Shown: positions 53,953 to 63,933, numbered from the stretch's first letter. The stretch is 64,000 bases of DNA from Streptomyces sp. HSG2 (GCF_016598575.1 NZ_CP066801.1:2604001-2668000), one strand, 5' to 3'. The notes: generated by a model not told the origin, from the sequence alone. Numbers and translations are program-made.

Positions 53953-55437
53953 GTGACCTACGAGCCTGACGACGGACTGGAACGGCGAGTGCGTGCCTAC
54001 GAGGGGCGGCGCGCTACGGTCGGAGGCCGGGGGCTCGATCCCGTCAACCTGCCGATGATCCGGCACTGGTGTGAAGCGCTCGGGGACGCCGATCCCGCGT
54101 ACACCGGCCCTGGAGCGGTCGCCCCTCCCACCATGCTCCAGGTCTGGACCATGGCCGGGATGTCCGGAGCCGCCTCGCGGGCCGAGCCGTTCGGCGACCT
54201 CCTAGCCCTGCTCGACGGCGCGGGCTGTACCGGGGTCGTGGCCACCGACTGCGTCCAGGAGTACCACCGTCCCCTGCGGCCGGGGGACGAGGTCGGCTTC
54301 GACGGAGTGATCGAGTCGGTCTCGCCGAGGAAGACGACACGGCTGGGGGTCGGCCACTTCGTCACCACCCGCACCGAGGTCCGCGTAGGGGACGAACCGG
54401 TCGGCACCCACCGCTTGCGCATTCTCAAGTACGCCCCCAAAAAGTCCGTTTCCGCCGTCGCCCGGCGACCGCGTCCGGTGGTCAACCGCGACAACTCCGG
54501 GTTCTGGGACGGCGTCGACCGGCGGCGCCTGCTCGTGCAGCGGTGTGATCGGTGCGGCTCCCTGAGGTTTCCCTGGCTGCCGGGGTGCAACGACTGCGGC
54601 GATCCCCGATGGAGCGCCGTGGAGGCCGGTGGAGTCGGCGTGGTGTACTCCTACGTCGTCGTGCACCATCCCCGGGTCCCGGCCTTCGATCAGCCCCACG
54701 CCGTGGGGCTGATCGAACTGGCGGAGGGCGTGCGAATCGTCGGCGATCTCGTCGGGGTCCCGCACGAGGAGGTACGGATCGGCATGCCGGTGCGGCTCGA
54801 TTTCCGCCGGTGCGACGAGGAGTCGGTGCTTCCGGTCTTCCGCCCCGAGACGCGGCGCGCCGCGGGCGTCGGGCTGTCGGAGCCGGTCGGGCGGGCGAAC
54901 ATCCCCGGGGCGGACGCCCAGGCGAACCCAGCCGGGACGGACGCGCCGGAGAGCGCCGCCGACTCGGGGCGCGCCACCGGTCCGGACAGCTCGGCGCGCC
55001 CCGGGGGGCGGGGCGGCACGGTGCTCCCTCCCTTGGAGATCCCGATCACGCGCACGCTGATCGTCGCCGGCGCCATCGCCTCGCGCGACTACCAGGACGT
55101 CCATCACGACCCGGACGCGGCCCGGGCGAAGGGAGCGCCGGACATTTTCATGAACATCCTCACCACAGGGGGTCTGGTCGGTCGCTACGTGACCGACCGC
55201 CTGGGCCCGGGGGTCCTGCCCCGGCGTGTGGCCGTGCGCCTGGGGGTACCCAACCACCCGGGCGACACGCTGGTGCTGACCGGTGTGGTGGAGCCCGGCC
55301 CGGGCGGATCGGCGACCGTGGAGGTGGTCGGGAGCAATGGTCGGGGCCGTCATGTGGAGGCGACCGTGACGGTGGCCCCTGCCCCGTGCGGGTCGGCTCC
55401 CCCTGGGGCGGCCCTGGGGAAGGGGGCGTCCGCGTGA
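53953..55437 (+). CDS. MaoC / DUF35 (Zn-ribbon OB-fold) / MaoC fusion, ChsH2-ChsH1-like enoyl-CoA hydratase
   Basis: 494 residues in three parts: an N-terminal MaoC-like hot-dog domain (about 1-165), a DUF35 segment with a zinc ribbon (Cys198, 201, 212, 215) and OB fold (to about 295), a disordered Pro/Ala/Gly linker (296-360) and a C-terminal MaoC hydratase domain with catalytic-type SRDYQDVHHDP near 378-387. In M. tuberculosis, ChsH2 (MaoC-DUF35) and ChsH1 (MaoC) are separate proteins that with the Ltp2 aldolase act on a steroid side-chain CoA ester; here the first two seem to be one polypeptide. The start (GTG 53953, VTYEPDDG) follows CGGAG. Its stop overlaps the next start by four bases (GTGA). 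Confidence 0.9.
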   Translation: MTYEPDDGLERRVRAYEGRRATVGGRGLDPVNLPMIRHWCEALGDADPAYTGPGAVAPPTMLQVWTMAGMSGAASRAEPFGDLLALLDGAGCTGVVATDCVQEYHRPLRPGDEVGFDGVIESVSPRKTTRLGVGHFVTTRTEVRVGDEPVGTHRLRILKYAPKKSVSAVARRPRPVVNRDNSGFWDGVDRRRLLVQRCDRCGSLRFPWLPGCNDCGDPRWSAVEAGGVGVVYSYVVVHHPRVPAFDQPHAVGLIELAEGVRIVGDLVGVPHEEVRIGMPVRLDFRRCDEESVLPVFRPETRRAAGVGLSEPVGRANIPGADAQANPAGTDAPESAADSGRATGPDSSARPGGRGGTVLPPLEIPITRTLIVAGAIASRDYQDVHHDPDAARAKGAPDIFMNILTTGGLVGRYVTDRLGPGVLPRRVAVRLGVPNHPGDTLVLTGVVEPGPGGSATVEVVGSNGRGRHVEATVTVAPAPCGSAPPGAALGKGASA

Positions 55438-56582
55438 TCGGGAAGGCCGGGACGGCCATCGCCGGGATCGGTGCGACGGAGTTCTCCAAGGCGTCCGGGC
55501 GGAGCGAGTTGCGGCTGGCGGCGGAGGCGGTGCGAGCGGCGCTCGACGACGCGGGTCTGCGCCCCGCCGACGTGGACGGGATGGTCACCTTCACGATGGA
55601 CACCAGCCCGGAGATCACCGTGGCGCAGGTCGTCGGGATGGGCGAGTTGACCTTCTTCTCCCGGGTCCACTACGGGGGTGGAGCGGCCTGCGCCACGATC
55701 CTGCAGGCGGCGATGGCGGTGGCGACCGGGGCCGCCCGGGTGGTGGTCTGCTACCGGGCCTTCAACGAGCGGTCCGGGCGCCGATTCGGGTCCGGTGTGC
55801 GGGGGCGGGAACCGTCCGCCGAGGGAGTCGCCATGGGGTGGACGCTGCCCTTCGGTCTGCTGACACCGGCGTCCTGGGCCGCCATGGCGGCGCGACGCTA
55901 CCTGCACCGGTACGGGGCGAGGCCGGAGGCGTTCGGAGAGGTGGCGGTCGCGGCTCGTCGGTACGCGGCGACGAACCCGGCCGCGTACTTCCACGGAAGG
56001 CCGCTTACGCTCCGCGAACACCGCTCGTCCCGCTGGATCGTGGAACCGTTGCGCTTGCTGGACTGCTGCCAGGAGACCGACGGCGGACAGGCGTTGGTGG
56101 TCACTTCGCTGGAGAGGGCCCGTGACCTGCGGCGACCGCCCGTGGTGGTCGCCGCGGTGGCGCAGGGTGCGGGCCGCGCCCAGGAGCAGATGACCGGCTT
56201 CTACCGAGGCGACCCCGCCTGCCCCCCCGAGATACCGGTGGTGGCGCGTCGGTTGTGGCGGGACAGTGGTGTGCGGCCGGAGGAGGTGGACGTGGGCATC
56301 CTCTACGACCACTTCACGCCGTACGTGCTCATGCAGGCGGAGGGCTACGGTCTCTGCGGACCGGGTGAGGGCCCCGACCTGGTGACGGGGGGCCGGCTCC
56401 CGATCAACACGCACGGCGGTCAGTTGGGCGAGGCGTATCTCCACGGCATGAACGGAGTCGCGGAGGCGGTCCGACAGTTGCGGGGCACCGCGGCGAACCA
56501 GGTGCCGGGCGCGCGGCGGGCGTTGGTGACCTCGGGCACGGGCGTGCCGACGTCGGGGATGGTCCTGACGGCGGACGGATGA
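55434..56582 (+). CDS. Ltp2-like thiolase-fold aldolase / lipid-transfer protein
   Basis: 382-residue thiolase-superfamily protein of the SCP-x/lipid-transfer group (Ltp2-like), lacking the usual Cys-x-x-His/Cys arrangement of true thiolases. Conserved stretches include IAGIGATEFSKASGRSELRLAAEA, DVDGMVTFTMDTSPEITVAQVVGM, the VHYGGGAACATILQAAMAVA region and LPINTHGGQLGEAYLHGMNGVAEAV. Ltp2 proteins cleave beta-hydroxyacyl-CoA (retro-aldol) in complex with a DUF35 partner, which matches the coupled upstream fusion gene. Substrate is unproven: steroid side chain or another branched acyl-CoA. Confidence 0.9.
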   Translation: MIGKAGTAIAGIGATEFSKASGRSELRLAAEAVRAALDDAGLRPADVDGMVTFTMDTSPEITVAQVVGMGELTFFSRVHYGGGAACATILQAAMAVATGAARVVVCYRAFNERSGRRFGSGVRGREPSAEGVAMGWTLPFGLLTPASWAAMAARRYLHRYGARPEAFGEVAVAARRYAATNPAAYFHGRPLTLREHRSSRWIVEPLRLLDCCQETDGGQALVVTSLERARDLRRPPVVVAAVAQGAGRAQEQMTGFYRGDPACPPEIPVVARRLWRDSGVRPEEVDVGILYDHFTPYVLMQAEGYGLCGPGEGPDLVTGGRLPINTHGGQLGEAYLHGMNGVAEAVRQLRGTAANQVPGARRALVTSGTGVPTSGMVLTADG

Positions 56583-56759
56583 GTCCCGACGCCGCGCCGG
56601 CCCGTGCCCTCCGGGTGCCCCCGGTGGTCCCCTCATCTTCTCGACGGTTCCTCTCCACCTTCGGGAGGCGGGGCCCTCGCCACCCCTCCATCTCGCGGGG
56701 GACGCCACTCGGGACCTGAGGGTGATTCGCGGGCGGGCGCTCGCTCCTAGCGTGGGGCC

Positions 56760-57311
56760 ATGACCACACTTCTCCGCACCAGCGTTTCGGAGACCGCCGG
56801 CCCGGTGACGCGGACCACGCTCTATCCGTCGTTCTCCGCCTACCTCAGGTCCCGGCACCCGGCGTTGTCCCGCACCGCGCGGTCGCTGACGTCGAACCCG
56901 AGCGACGCCGAGGATCTGTTGCAGACGGCGCTGGTCAAGACGTATGTCGCGTGGGAGCGCATAGAGGACCACCGTGCGCTGGACGGCTACGTCCGTCGGA
57001 CGCTGGTGAACACCAGGACCTCGCAGTGGCGCAGGCGGCGGGTGGAGGAGTACTGCTGTGACGAGCCGCCCGAGCCGCGTTCGATCGAGGGTGATCCGTC
57101 GGAGCGGCAGGCGCTGCGCGACGCCGTGTGGCGGGCGATCCTCAGGCTTCCGGCGCGACAGCGCGCGATGGTGGTCCTGAGGTACTACGAGGACCTGAGC
57201 GAGGCGCGCACGGCCGAGGTTCTCGGTGTCTCCGTGGGGACGGTGAAGTCGGCGGTGTCGCGAGCCCTCGCTCGACTGCGGGACGACCCGGAGCTGGATC
57301 CGATCCGGTGA
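56760..57311 (+). CDS. SigE-family ECF RNA polymerase sigma factor
   Basis: 183-residue extracytoplasmic-function sigma factor. Region 2 contains PSDAEDLLQTALVKTYVAWERI with the RNA polymerase contact and -10 recognition; region 4 reads RLPARQRAMVVLRYYEDLSEARTAEVLGVSVGTVKSAVSRALARLR, the -35 recognition helix-turn-helix. It belongs to the actinobacterial SigE-family (TIGR02983-type) group. No anti-sigma gene follows; a regulator may act in trans. It lies between the Ltp2-like gene and the acyl-CoA ligase gene, but whether it controls them is unknown. A 177-base gap separates it from the former. Confidence 0.92.
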   Translation: MTTLLRTSVSETAGPVTRTTLYPSFSAYLRSRHPALSRTARSLTSNPSDAEDLLQTALVKTYVAWERIEDHRALDGYVRRTLVNTRTSQWRRRRVEEYCCDEPPEPRSIEGDPSERQALRDAVWRAILRLPARQRAMVVLRYYEDLSEARTAEVLGVSVGTVKSAVSRALARLRDDPELDPIR

Positions 57312-57471
57312 CGGGGGTGTTCGTCGGGCCGGTCGGTGGTGACCCGACGGACCCACTCGATGATCGATCACCGGCGCCTAGTGACATACCGCCGGGTACG
57401 GGCGCAGAATCGGCGCAACCTTGTCGACCGCGTAGGGACACGCGCGGGCAACGTCGCCCCGGGAGGACGCC

Positions 57472-59130
57472 GTGCTGAGCACGATGCAGGATGTACCGCT
57501 GCTGATCTCCAGGATCCTGATCCACGGATCGACGATCCACGGCAACTCCCAGGTCACCACGTGGACGGGTGAGGCCGAGCCGCACCGGCGCAGCTTCGCC
57601 GAGATCGGGGCCCGTGCCGCACGGCTCGCCCACGCCCTGCGCGAGGACCTGGGCGTGGTGGAGGGAGACCGGGTCGCCACTCTGGCCTGGAACAACGCCG
57701 AGCACGTCGAGACCTACTTCGCCGTCCCCTCCATGGGGGCGGTCCTGCACACCCTGAACCTCCGGCTCCCCCCGGAGCAGCTCGCCTGGATCGTCGACCA
57801 CGCCGCCGACCGGGTGGTCATCGTCAACGGCACGCTGCTGCCCCTGCTGGTCCCGTTGCTGCCGCACCTGAAGTCGGTCGAGCACGTCGTGGTGATCGGA
57901 CCCGGCGACCTCACGGCCCTCGAAGGCGCGGGCACGGCTCGGGTGCACGCCTACGAGGAGCTGATCGCCGGGAAGCCGACCGTGTACGACTGGCCCCGGC
58001 TGGACGAACGCCAGGCCGCCGCCATGTGCTACACCTCCGGGACCACCGGCGACCCCAAGGGCGTGGTCTACAGCCACCGTTCCATCTATCTGCACTCCAT
58101 GCAGGTCAACATGGCGCAGTCGATGGCGCTGACGGACCAGGACACCTCCCTCATCGTGGTGCCGCAGTTCCACGTGAACGCGTGGGGCCTGCCGCACGCC
58201 ACGTTCATGACCGGCGTCAACATGCTGATGCCGGACCGCTTCCTCCAGCCCGGACCGCTCGCCGAGATGATCGAGAGCGAGCGGCCGAGCCACGCCGCCG
58301 CCGTGCCCACCATCTGGCAGGGTCTCCTCGCCGAGCTGACCGCTCGCCCTCGGGACGTCTCCTCGCTCGGACAGGTCACCATGGGGGGCTCCGCCTGCCC
58401 GGCTTCGCTGATGAAGGCCTTCGACGAACTCGGCATGCGGGTCTGCCAGGCCTGGGGGATGACCGAGACGTCGCCGCTGGGCACGGTCGCCCGTCCTCCG
58501 GCCCACGCCTCGGGCCCCGAGGAGGAGTTCGCCTACCGCCTCACCCAGGGCCGCTTCCCGGCCGGTGTGGAGGCCCGGCTGACCGGCCCCGACGGCACGA
58601 CGCTGCCCTGGGACGGCAAGTCGGCCGGCGAGCTGGAGGTGCGCGGTCCGTGGATCACCGGGTCGTACTACAACGGACCCGACGCGGAGCCGATGCGCCC
58701 GAACGACAAGTTCAGCGAGGACGGTTGGCTCAAGACCGGTGACGTCGGCACGCTCTCCGCCGACGGCTTCCTCACTCTCACCGACCGGGCCAAGGACGTC
58801 ATCAAGTCCGGGGGCGAGTGGATCTCCTCCGTCGAGTTGGAGAACGCGCTCATGGCCCACCCGGATGTCGTCGAGGCGGCGGTCGTCGCCGTGCCCGACG
58901 AGAAGTGGGGAGAGCGCCCGTTGGCCACCGTCGTCCTGAGAGAGGGCGCCGTCGGTGATTTCGAGACACTGCGAACCTTCCTCGCCGCCGAGGGCAACAT
59001 CGCCAGGTGGCAACTCCCCGAGCGGTGGACGATCCTTCGGACGATGCCGAAGACGAGCGTCGGCAAGTTCGACAAGAAGGTGCTGCGCCGGCAGTACGCG
59101 GAGGGAGAGTTCGACGTGACGCGGATCTGA
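57472..59130 (+). CDS. Long/medium-chain fatty-acid-CoA ligase (acyl-CoA synthetase)
   Basis: 552-residue ANL-superfamily enzyme that activates a fatty acid with ATP and CoA. The AMP-binding P-loop [18 protein letters not shown] is at about 184-201; other motifs are [23 protein letters not shown] and the C-terminal catalytic Lys in [12 protein letters not shown]. Full length and apparently intact. GTG start at 57472 with GGGAGG six bases upstream. It stands with the MaoC fusion, Ltp2-like protein and sigma factor, suggesting a shared acyl-CoA pathway, but separate promoters are likely since a 160-base gap precedes it. Confidence 0.96.
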   Translation: MLSTMQDVPLLISRILIHGSTIHGNSQVTTWTGEAEPHRRSFAEIGARAARLAHALREDLGVVEGDRVATLAWNNAEHVETYFAVPSMGAVLHTLNLRLPPEQLAWIVDHAADRVVIVNGTLLPLLVPLLPHLKSVEHVVVIGPGDLTALEGAGTARVHAYEELIAGKPTVYDWPRLDERQAAAMCYTSGTTGDPKGVVYSHRSIYLHSMQVNMAQSMALTDQDTSLIVVPQFHVNAWGLPHATFMTGVNMLMPDRFLQPGPLAEMIESERPSHAAAVPTIWQGLLAELTARPRDVSSLGQVTMGGSACPASLMKAFDELGMRVCQAWGMTETSPLGTVARPPAHASGPEEEFAYRLTQGRFPAGVEARLTGPDGTTLPWDGKSAGELEVRGPWITGSYYNGPDAEPMRPNDKFSEDGWLKTGDVGTLSADGFLTLTDRAKDVIKSGGEWISSVELENALMAHPDVVEAAVVAVPDEKWGERPLATVVLREGAVGDFETLRTFLAAEGNIARWQLPERWTILRTMPKTSVGKFDKKVLRRQYAEGEFDVTRI

Positions 59131-59142
59131 CATCGGCTCCTC

Positions 59143-59174
59143 GCCGACCCGCCTCGCCCGCCGACCCGCCTCGC
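59143..59174. repeat. Direct repeat GCCGACCCGCCTCGC (2 copies)
   Basis: Two exact 15-bp copies (59143-59157 and 59160-59174) just after the acyl-CoA ligase stop. Confidence 0.8.
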
Positions 59175-59202
59175 TGCGCAGAGCCGAAACCGGCCGTGTC
59201 GC

Positions 59203-59213
59203 GGGGGGGGGGG
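59203..59213. repeat. G11 homopolymer
   Basis: Eleven consecutive G bases in the convergent gap. It lies outside any gene; its length may be uncertain because homopolymers are error-prone in sequencing. Confidence 0.85.
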
Positions 59214-59237
59214 CGGCGTCGCGTCGTGCGCCGGGCG

Positions 59238-62200
59238 TCAGTTGGTCCCGATCCTGGCGAGCAGCTCCGCGATGCGTGACTGCGCGTCCGGGCTCGTCGA
59301 CCGTTCCGCCAGGAACAACACGGTCTCGCCCGACGCCAGTCGCGGCAGGTCGGCACGCTCCACGGCGGCCGTGTACACGACCAGAGGCGTGCGGTCGAGT
59401 CGCCCGTTGCCGCGCAGCCAGTCGACGATCCCCGTCCGGTCGAGGCGGACCTGCGTCAGATCCATCACGACCAGGTTCGGCCGGAACTGCCCCGCCAAGG
59501 CGACCGCGTCCGCGTCCCCGGCGGCGCGCGCGACCTGCATGCCTCGTTGCTCCAGCGTCCCGGTGAGGGCCAGCGAGATCTCCGCGTGCTCCTCGATCAG
59601 CAGCACCCGCGGCGGATGCTGCTCGCTGTCCCGAGGCGCCAGCGCCTTCAACAGCACGGCGGGATCCGCGCCGTACGCCGCCTCTCGCGACGCCTGACCG
59701 AGGCCCGCCGTCACCAGCACCGGCACTCCGGCGGTGACCGCGGCCTGACGCAGCGACTGCAACGCGGCACGCGTGATCGGGCGGGTCAGCGGATCGACGA
59801 ACAGCGCCGCGGGCGAGGAGGCGAGCTGGGAGTCGATGTCCTCCCGCGAGTGCGCCACGACGGAACGGTACCCGCGCTCGCTCAGCGCCCGCTGCGTGGC
59901 GCCGTCCGGCGCGGGCCAGACCAGCACACGGCGCGGGTTGTCCAGCGGCTCCGGAGGCAGTTCGTCGTCCATCGCGGGGGTCCCCGGGGTGTTCGGGACC
60001 TCCACGGCACCGCCCGGACCGTCCAGGGGTTCGGGGCCCTCGGAGGCGTTCTCGTCCGGCGCGCCTATCGCGTAGGAACGACCGCCCGCTTCGGGCGCGG
60101 GCAGCGGCCCGGCCGCCGCGGGCCGCTGGGCCGGCGCGGTGGGCCGCCGACGGGCGGCCGACCCCGAGGACGGGGTCCTGCCCGCGGGGGGCGAGAACGC
60201 CCGCCCCTTCTCCCGCCCGAGCGGAGCCGGACGCTCCGGTCCGTCCGCCGTCGAGTCGGGCGGGGCCGCCAGTTTGCGACGGCGCCCGGGGCCGCTCGAC
60301 GGCGGCGCGGTGCCCGCGAGCGGCGCTTCGGCCGCGGCCGTCGGACGGTTGAACGGAACGCCTTGGCCCAGGGTCCGGACGCTGATCGCGCCGTTCTGCG
60401 GGCCGTCCGGGGCCGTCGAGTCCGCTCCGGCCGCTTCGGCGGGCAGGGGCTGAGCGGCCCTGGTGCCGTTCTCCGGGGGCAGCGGGAGGCCCCCGCCCAG
60501 GGTCCTGGGTCCGTCAGCCCGGCTCGGGAGGGACGTCGGGGGCGTCGCGCCGGGCGGGACCGACGGGGCGCGCGTCGCCCCGGGCACCGGCGTCGGCGAG
60601 GGCTCGGCCGAAGCGGGGGCCCCGTCCGAGGGGGTGGCTGCCTCCGGCGTGTCAGGATCGACCGCCCCCCGCGCACCGTTCCCCGGAGCCGAGGGCCACG
60701 CCGTCGGCGCCGCCGCCGGAGCGGCCGGGAGCGACCACTTCGGTGTGGCGTCCGGGGCCGGATCGGATGCCGCAGCGGCCTCCTCGACCGCCCCCCCGTC
60801 CGCGGGCGGGGCGTCCGCGGGGCGTTCGGCCGGGCCGGATCCCGAGAGCGCCGGGGCCGGGTCGGGCCGCGAGGCGGCGGGCGCCGAGCCACCGGCCGGA
60901 GTCGGGGACGGCACGGCCGGCGCGGCCTCCACGCGGGCACCCGGCACCGAGGGGGCGGGGGCGACACGCGCCGCGGCGGCGACGGGAGCCTCGCGGCGGG
61001 GCAGCGGCGGACCAACCCCCTCCAAGGAGGGGGCCCGCTCGATCCGTTCGTCGGTGCCCGGCTCGTCGGAACGCCGGGGCGCCGGCCGGGTGGGCAGCCG
61101 GTCGCGCACCGTGTTCCGCGCGGCCTCGCCCGCGCGCGGCGGGGACGCCTGGGAAGGAGGCGCCGGGGAAGGAGGCGCCACCGGTGCCGGCTCTCCCGCC
61201 CGAGGGCGGGGCACTTCCCGGTCCGGGACGCCAGCGGCGGAGCCGTCCCTCCGGTCGGCCGCGGCGGGTGGCAGGGCGAAGACCTGGCGCGCCTCGGTGT
61301 CCTGGGCGCCGCCGCCCGTCTCCCGGGCCGCGGGGGCCTGTCGGCGACCGTGCGCCGGAGCCGTGCGCGCCTCCCCCCCGCCGGGCGCCGGGCGCGCGGC
61401 CGGAAGCGCGTGCCGAGCGGGGGACTCATGGCGTGCCCGGTGCTCGGAGGAGGCGAGCGCCCCCCGGGGGCGGGGCGAGGCCGGCAGGTTCTGCGGTGTC
61501 GTCGGCACGCCTCCGGGCGGTACCGTCCCGCCGAGACCGTGCCCCGAGGCCGCGGCACCCGCCGCGTGCTCGGCCGCCGTGGTGACGGCACCCTCCGCGA
61601 CGTCCGAGCCGGAACCCTCGGCCGGTCGCCCTCGTCGACGGCCCGTGCCGTCGGCGTGTCCGCCCGTCGCCTGCGCGGGCACGCGCGCGACCTCCTGCCC
61701 CGCCGCCCGTCGCCGGCGTCCGGTCGGGACGCCGTCCGGGCGCTCCGACGCCTCGTCCGGCGTGGTCGGGCCGGGCACCTCGCTCTCCAGGAACGCGTCC
61801 ACCGACGACCGATGGGCTCGGCGGCGACCGCCTCCGGCCGAGTTCGGTTCGGTGCCTCGGGCCGCGTTCCCCGTGTCGGTCGGGGTCGTTCCGCCGAGCG
61901 GGGGTTTCGTCGCCTCGGCGTCGCGTGTGGTGTCGCCGGGGGCGGGGGGGCTTGCGGCGACCCGGCGACGCTCGGCTTCCGTGTCGGTGTCCTCGTGATC
62001 GGATCGGGCCGTCCGCGAGGTCGCGTCGAGCGGGACTTCCAGGACGTAGGCGCTGACGCCGGTGCCCGGCACGTCGTGCGTCTGCAACACGCCACCGTGC
62101 GCACGGACGATCCCCCGCACGATCGGCTGATGCACCGGATCTCCTCCGGCGTATGGCCCGCGCACCTCGACACGGGCCACCGGACCGCGTTGTGCCGCCG

Positions 62201-63677
62201 CGATCACCACCGTGTTGTCCAGGTATCCGCCGGTCGCCACCGGCGCGTTGCCGGTGGCGTCGACGCCGGCGACGTCCGCGACGAGATGGGCCAGCGCGGT
62301 GGCGAGCAGCCGGTGGTCGACGCGGGCCTCGATCGGCGGCGCGTGGACGGCGAACTGCAGTCGCCCCGGCCCCACCAGCTCCACGGCACCGTCGACGCCG
62401 GCGGAGACGACCGCGTCGAGCGGGGTCGACTCCCGGGAGATCCCGCCGCCCTCGGCGTCGAGTCGTTGGTAGTCGAGGACGTTGTCGATCAGGGTGGTGA
62501 TCCGGGAGTAGCCGGCGGAGAGGTGGTGCAGCACCTGGTTGGCCTCGGGCCAGAGTTGGCCGGCGTCGTCGGCGGCGAGCGCCGACAGCTCGCGACGCAG
62601 TTCCTCCAGAGGCCCGCGCAGCGAGTCCCCCAGCAGTGTGAGCAGTTGATCGTGCCGGGCGCTCAACGCGTCGTGACGACGCGCCTCGCGCTCGCCGAGG
62701 GCGGCGTGTCGCTCCTCTTGGGCGGTCAGCGTCCGTCGGTGCTCGTCCTGGGCCTCGGCCAAGGCGGACTCGTGGTTCCGGCGGAGCGCGGCGAGTTCGC
62801 CTGCGTGCTCCTCGGCGAGGCGCTTCAGCTCTTCGGCGTGGCCGCGCTCGGCGGCCTCCTTCTCCCGTACCACGGCGTCGTAGGGGCGGCGGTCGGTGAA
62901 GGTCATCACCGCCCCCACGAGCTGGTCGCCGTCGCGGACGGGCGAGGTGGTCAGGTCGACGGGCACCGGGCCGCCGTCCTTGGCGTACAACACCTGCCCG
63001 CGGACGCGGTGCTTGCGACCGGAGCGCAGGGTGTCGGCCAGTGGTGACTCGTCGAAGGGGAAGGGAGAGCCGTCCGCGCGCGAGTGGAGGACGAGCGTGT
63101 GGAGTTCGCGTCCGCCCAACTCCCCGGCCCGGTAACCCAGTATCTGGGCGGCGGCCGGGTTGACCAGCACGATCCGACCGTCGGTGTCGGTGCCCACGAC
63201 CCCCTCCGCCGCGGCTCGCAGGATCATCTCCGTCTGGCGCTGCGAACGGGCCAGTTCGGCCTCGGTGTCGACGGTGCCGGTGAGGTCGCGGACGACGAGC
63301 ATGAGCAGCTCGGCGCCGGAGTGTCCGTAGCCGTCGTACGCCTGCTGGCCCGATTCGAGGTTGGCGCTCGTCACCTCGACGGGGAACTCGGAGCCGTCCG
63401 TCCTTCGCGCCCGCATCCGGGTGGGCTTGGTCCGGGCCCGGGGGTCGAGGTGGTCCGGTCGCCTCATGGACCCGGGGATGAGCTTGGAGTCGAAATCGGG
63501 CAGCAGGTCCAGAAGACCCCGCCCGACCAGAGCGGTTCCCGGGGCCTCGAAGGCCTCCAAGGCGATGGTGTTGGCGTTGACGACGGTGCCGTTGGCGTTG
63601 ACCAGGACCAACGCGTCGGGGAGGGCGTCGAGTATCGCCGCGAGGCGAGCAGCGCCTCGGGATGGCCTGCTGCTCAC
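59238..63677 (-). CDS. Giant PAS protein with degenerate histidine-kinase and receiver modules
   Basis: 1,479 residues. Two PAS domains (about 10-135 and 150-265, the second with GTDTDGRIVLVNPAAAQILGY) and a coiled coil (270-345) lead to a HisKA-like region. There the expected S-H-E-L-R-T-P-L is G-D-S-L-R-G-P-L, so the phospho-His is replaced (Asp near 351). The HATPase-like part (about 450-555) lacks a clear N-box Asn and the DxGxG motif. A Pro/Ala/Arg-rich disordered linker of about 690 residues follows. At the C-terminus are two receiver-like folds (about 1249-1348 and 1357-1479). The second keeps Asp near 1406 (VVMD) and Thr near 1436 but has EE for the acidic pair and no K-P. GTG at 63677, six bases after GGAGGAAGG, is better supported than an upstream ATG. 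Confidence 0.88.
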   Translation of the reverse strand: MSSRPSRGAARLAAILDALPDALVLVNANGTVVNANTIALEAFEAPGTALVGRGLLDLLPDFDSKLIPGSMRRPDHLDPRARTKPTRMRARRTDGSEFPVEVTSANLESGQQAYDGYGHSGAELLMLVVRDLTGTVDTEAELARSQRQTEMILRAAAEGVVGTDTDGRIVLVNPAAAQILGYRAGELGGRELHTLVLHSRADGSPFPFDESPLADTLRSGRKHRVRGQVLYAKDGGPVPVDLTTSPVRDGDQLVGAVMTFTDRRPYDAVVREKEAAERGHAEELKRLAEEHAGELAALRRNHESALAEAQDEHRRTLTAQEERHAALGEREARRHDALSARHDQLLTLLGDSLRGPLEELRRELSALAADDAGQLWPEANQVLHHLSAGYSRITTLIDNVLDYQRLDAEGGGISRESTPLDAVVSAGVDGAVELVGPGRLQFAVHAPPIEARVDHRLLATALAHLVADVAGVDATGNAPVATGGYLDNTVVIAAAQRGPVARVEVRGPYAGGDPVHQPIVRGIVRAHGGVLQTHDVPGTGVSAYVLEVPLDATSRTARSDHEDTDTEAERRRVAASPPAPGDTTRDAEATKPPLGGTTPTDTGNAARGTEPNSAGGGRRRAHRSSVDAFLESEVPGPTTPDEASERPDGVPTGRRRRAAGQEVARVPAQATGGHADGTGRRRGRPAEGSGSDVAEGAVTTAAEHAAGAAASGHGLGGTVPPGGVPTTPQNLPASPRPRGALASSEHRARHESPARHALPAARPAPGGGEARTAPAHGRRQAPAARETGGGAQDTEARQVFALPPAAADRRDGSAAGVPDREVPRPRAGEPAPVAPPSPAPPSQASPPRAGEAARNTVRDRLPTRPAPRRSDEPGTDERIERAPSLEGVGPPLPRREAPVAAAARVAPAPSVPGARVEAAPAVPSPTPAGGSAPAASRPDPAPALSGSGPAERPADAPPADGGAVEEAAAASDPAPDATPKWSLPAAPAAAPTAWPSAPGNGARGAVDPDTPEAATPSDGAPASAEPSPTPVPGATRAPSVPPGATPPTSLPSRADGPRTLGGGLPLPPENGTRAAQPLPAEAAGADSTAPDGPQNGAISVRTLGQGVPFNRPTAAAEAPLAGTAPPSSGPGRRRKLAAPPDSTADGPERPAPLGREKGRAFSPPAGRTPSSGSAARRRPTAPAQRPAAAGPLPAPEAGGRSYAIGAPDENASEGPEPLDGPGGAVEVPNTPGTPAMDDELPPEPLDNPRRVLVWPAPDGATQRALSERGYRSVVAHSREDIDSQLASSPAALFVDPLTRPITRAALQSLRQAAVTAGVPVLVTAGLGQASREAAYGADPAVLLKALAPRDSEQHPPRVLLIEEHAEISLALTGTLEQRGMQVARAAGDADAVALAGQFRPNLVVMDLTQVRLDRTGIVDWLRGNGRLDRTPLVVYTAAVERADLPRLASGETVLFLAERSTSPDAQSRIAELLARIGTN

Positions 63678-63933
63678 GAGACGCCTTCCTCCCATTTACC
63701 GCACCTGCCGACCGCTCGGGCCATCTTGCCAAGCGGCCCGCGGGGTGTCACGCGAGGGAGTCTACGGGCTGGGGCGGGGTTCGCGGCGACGGACGAGGGG
63801 ACGTCGCGCGAGGTGGCGGGAGCGAACGCGCGGCCCTGCCCGGGCGGCCTCACGGCCCCTCGCGGGCCGCCCGGGCCCCGTGCCATGTCGGGCTCCCACG
63901 CCACGGCGCACCCGAGCCCGCGAGGACCGGGGC

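Noticed and set aside
58167..58180. parS-like GTTCCACGTGAACG in the acyl-CoA ligase gene
   Set aside because: Three mismatches, and the bases encode a conserved Q-F-H-V-N stretch of the enzyme.
59547..63047. Plus-strand 1,166-residue open frame
   Set aside because: Shadow of the minus-strand PAS protein; Arg/Gly-rich with no domain and no ribosome site.
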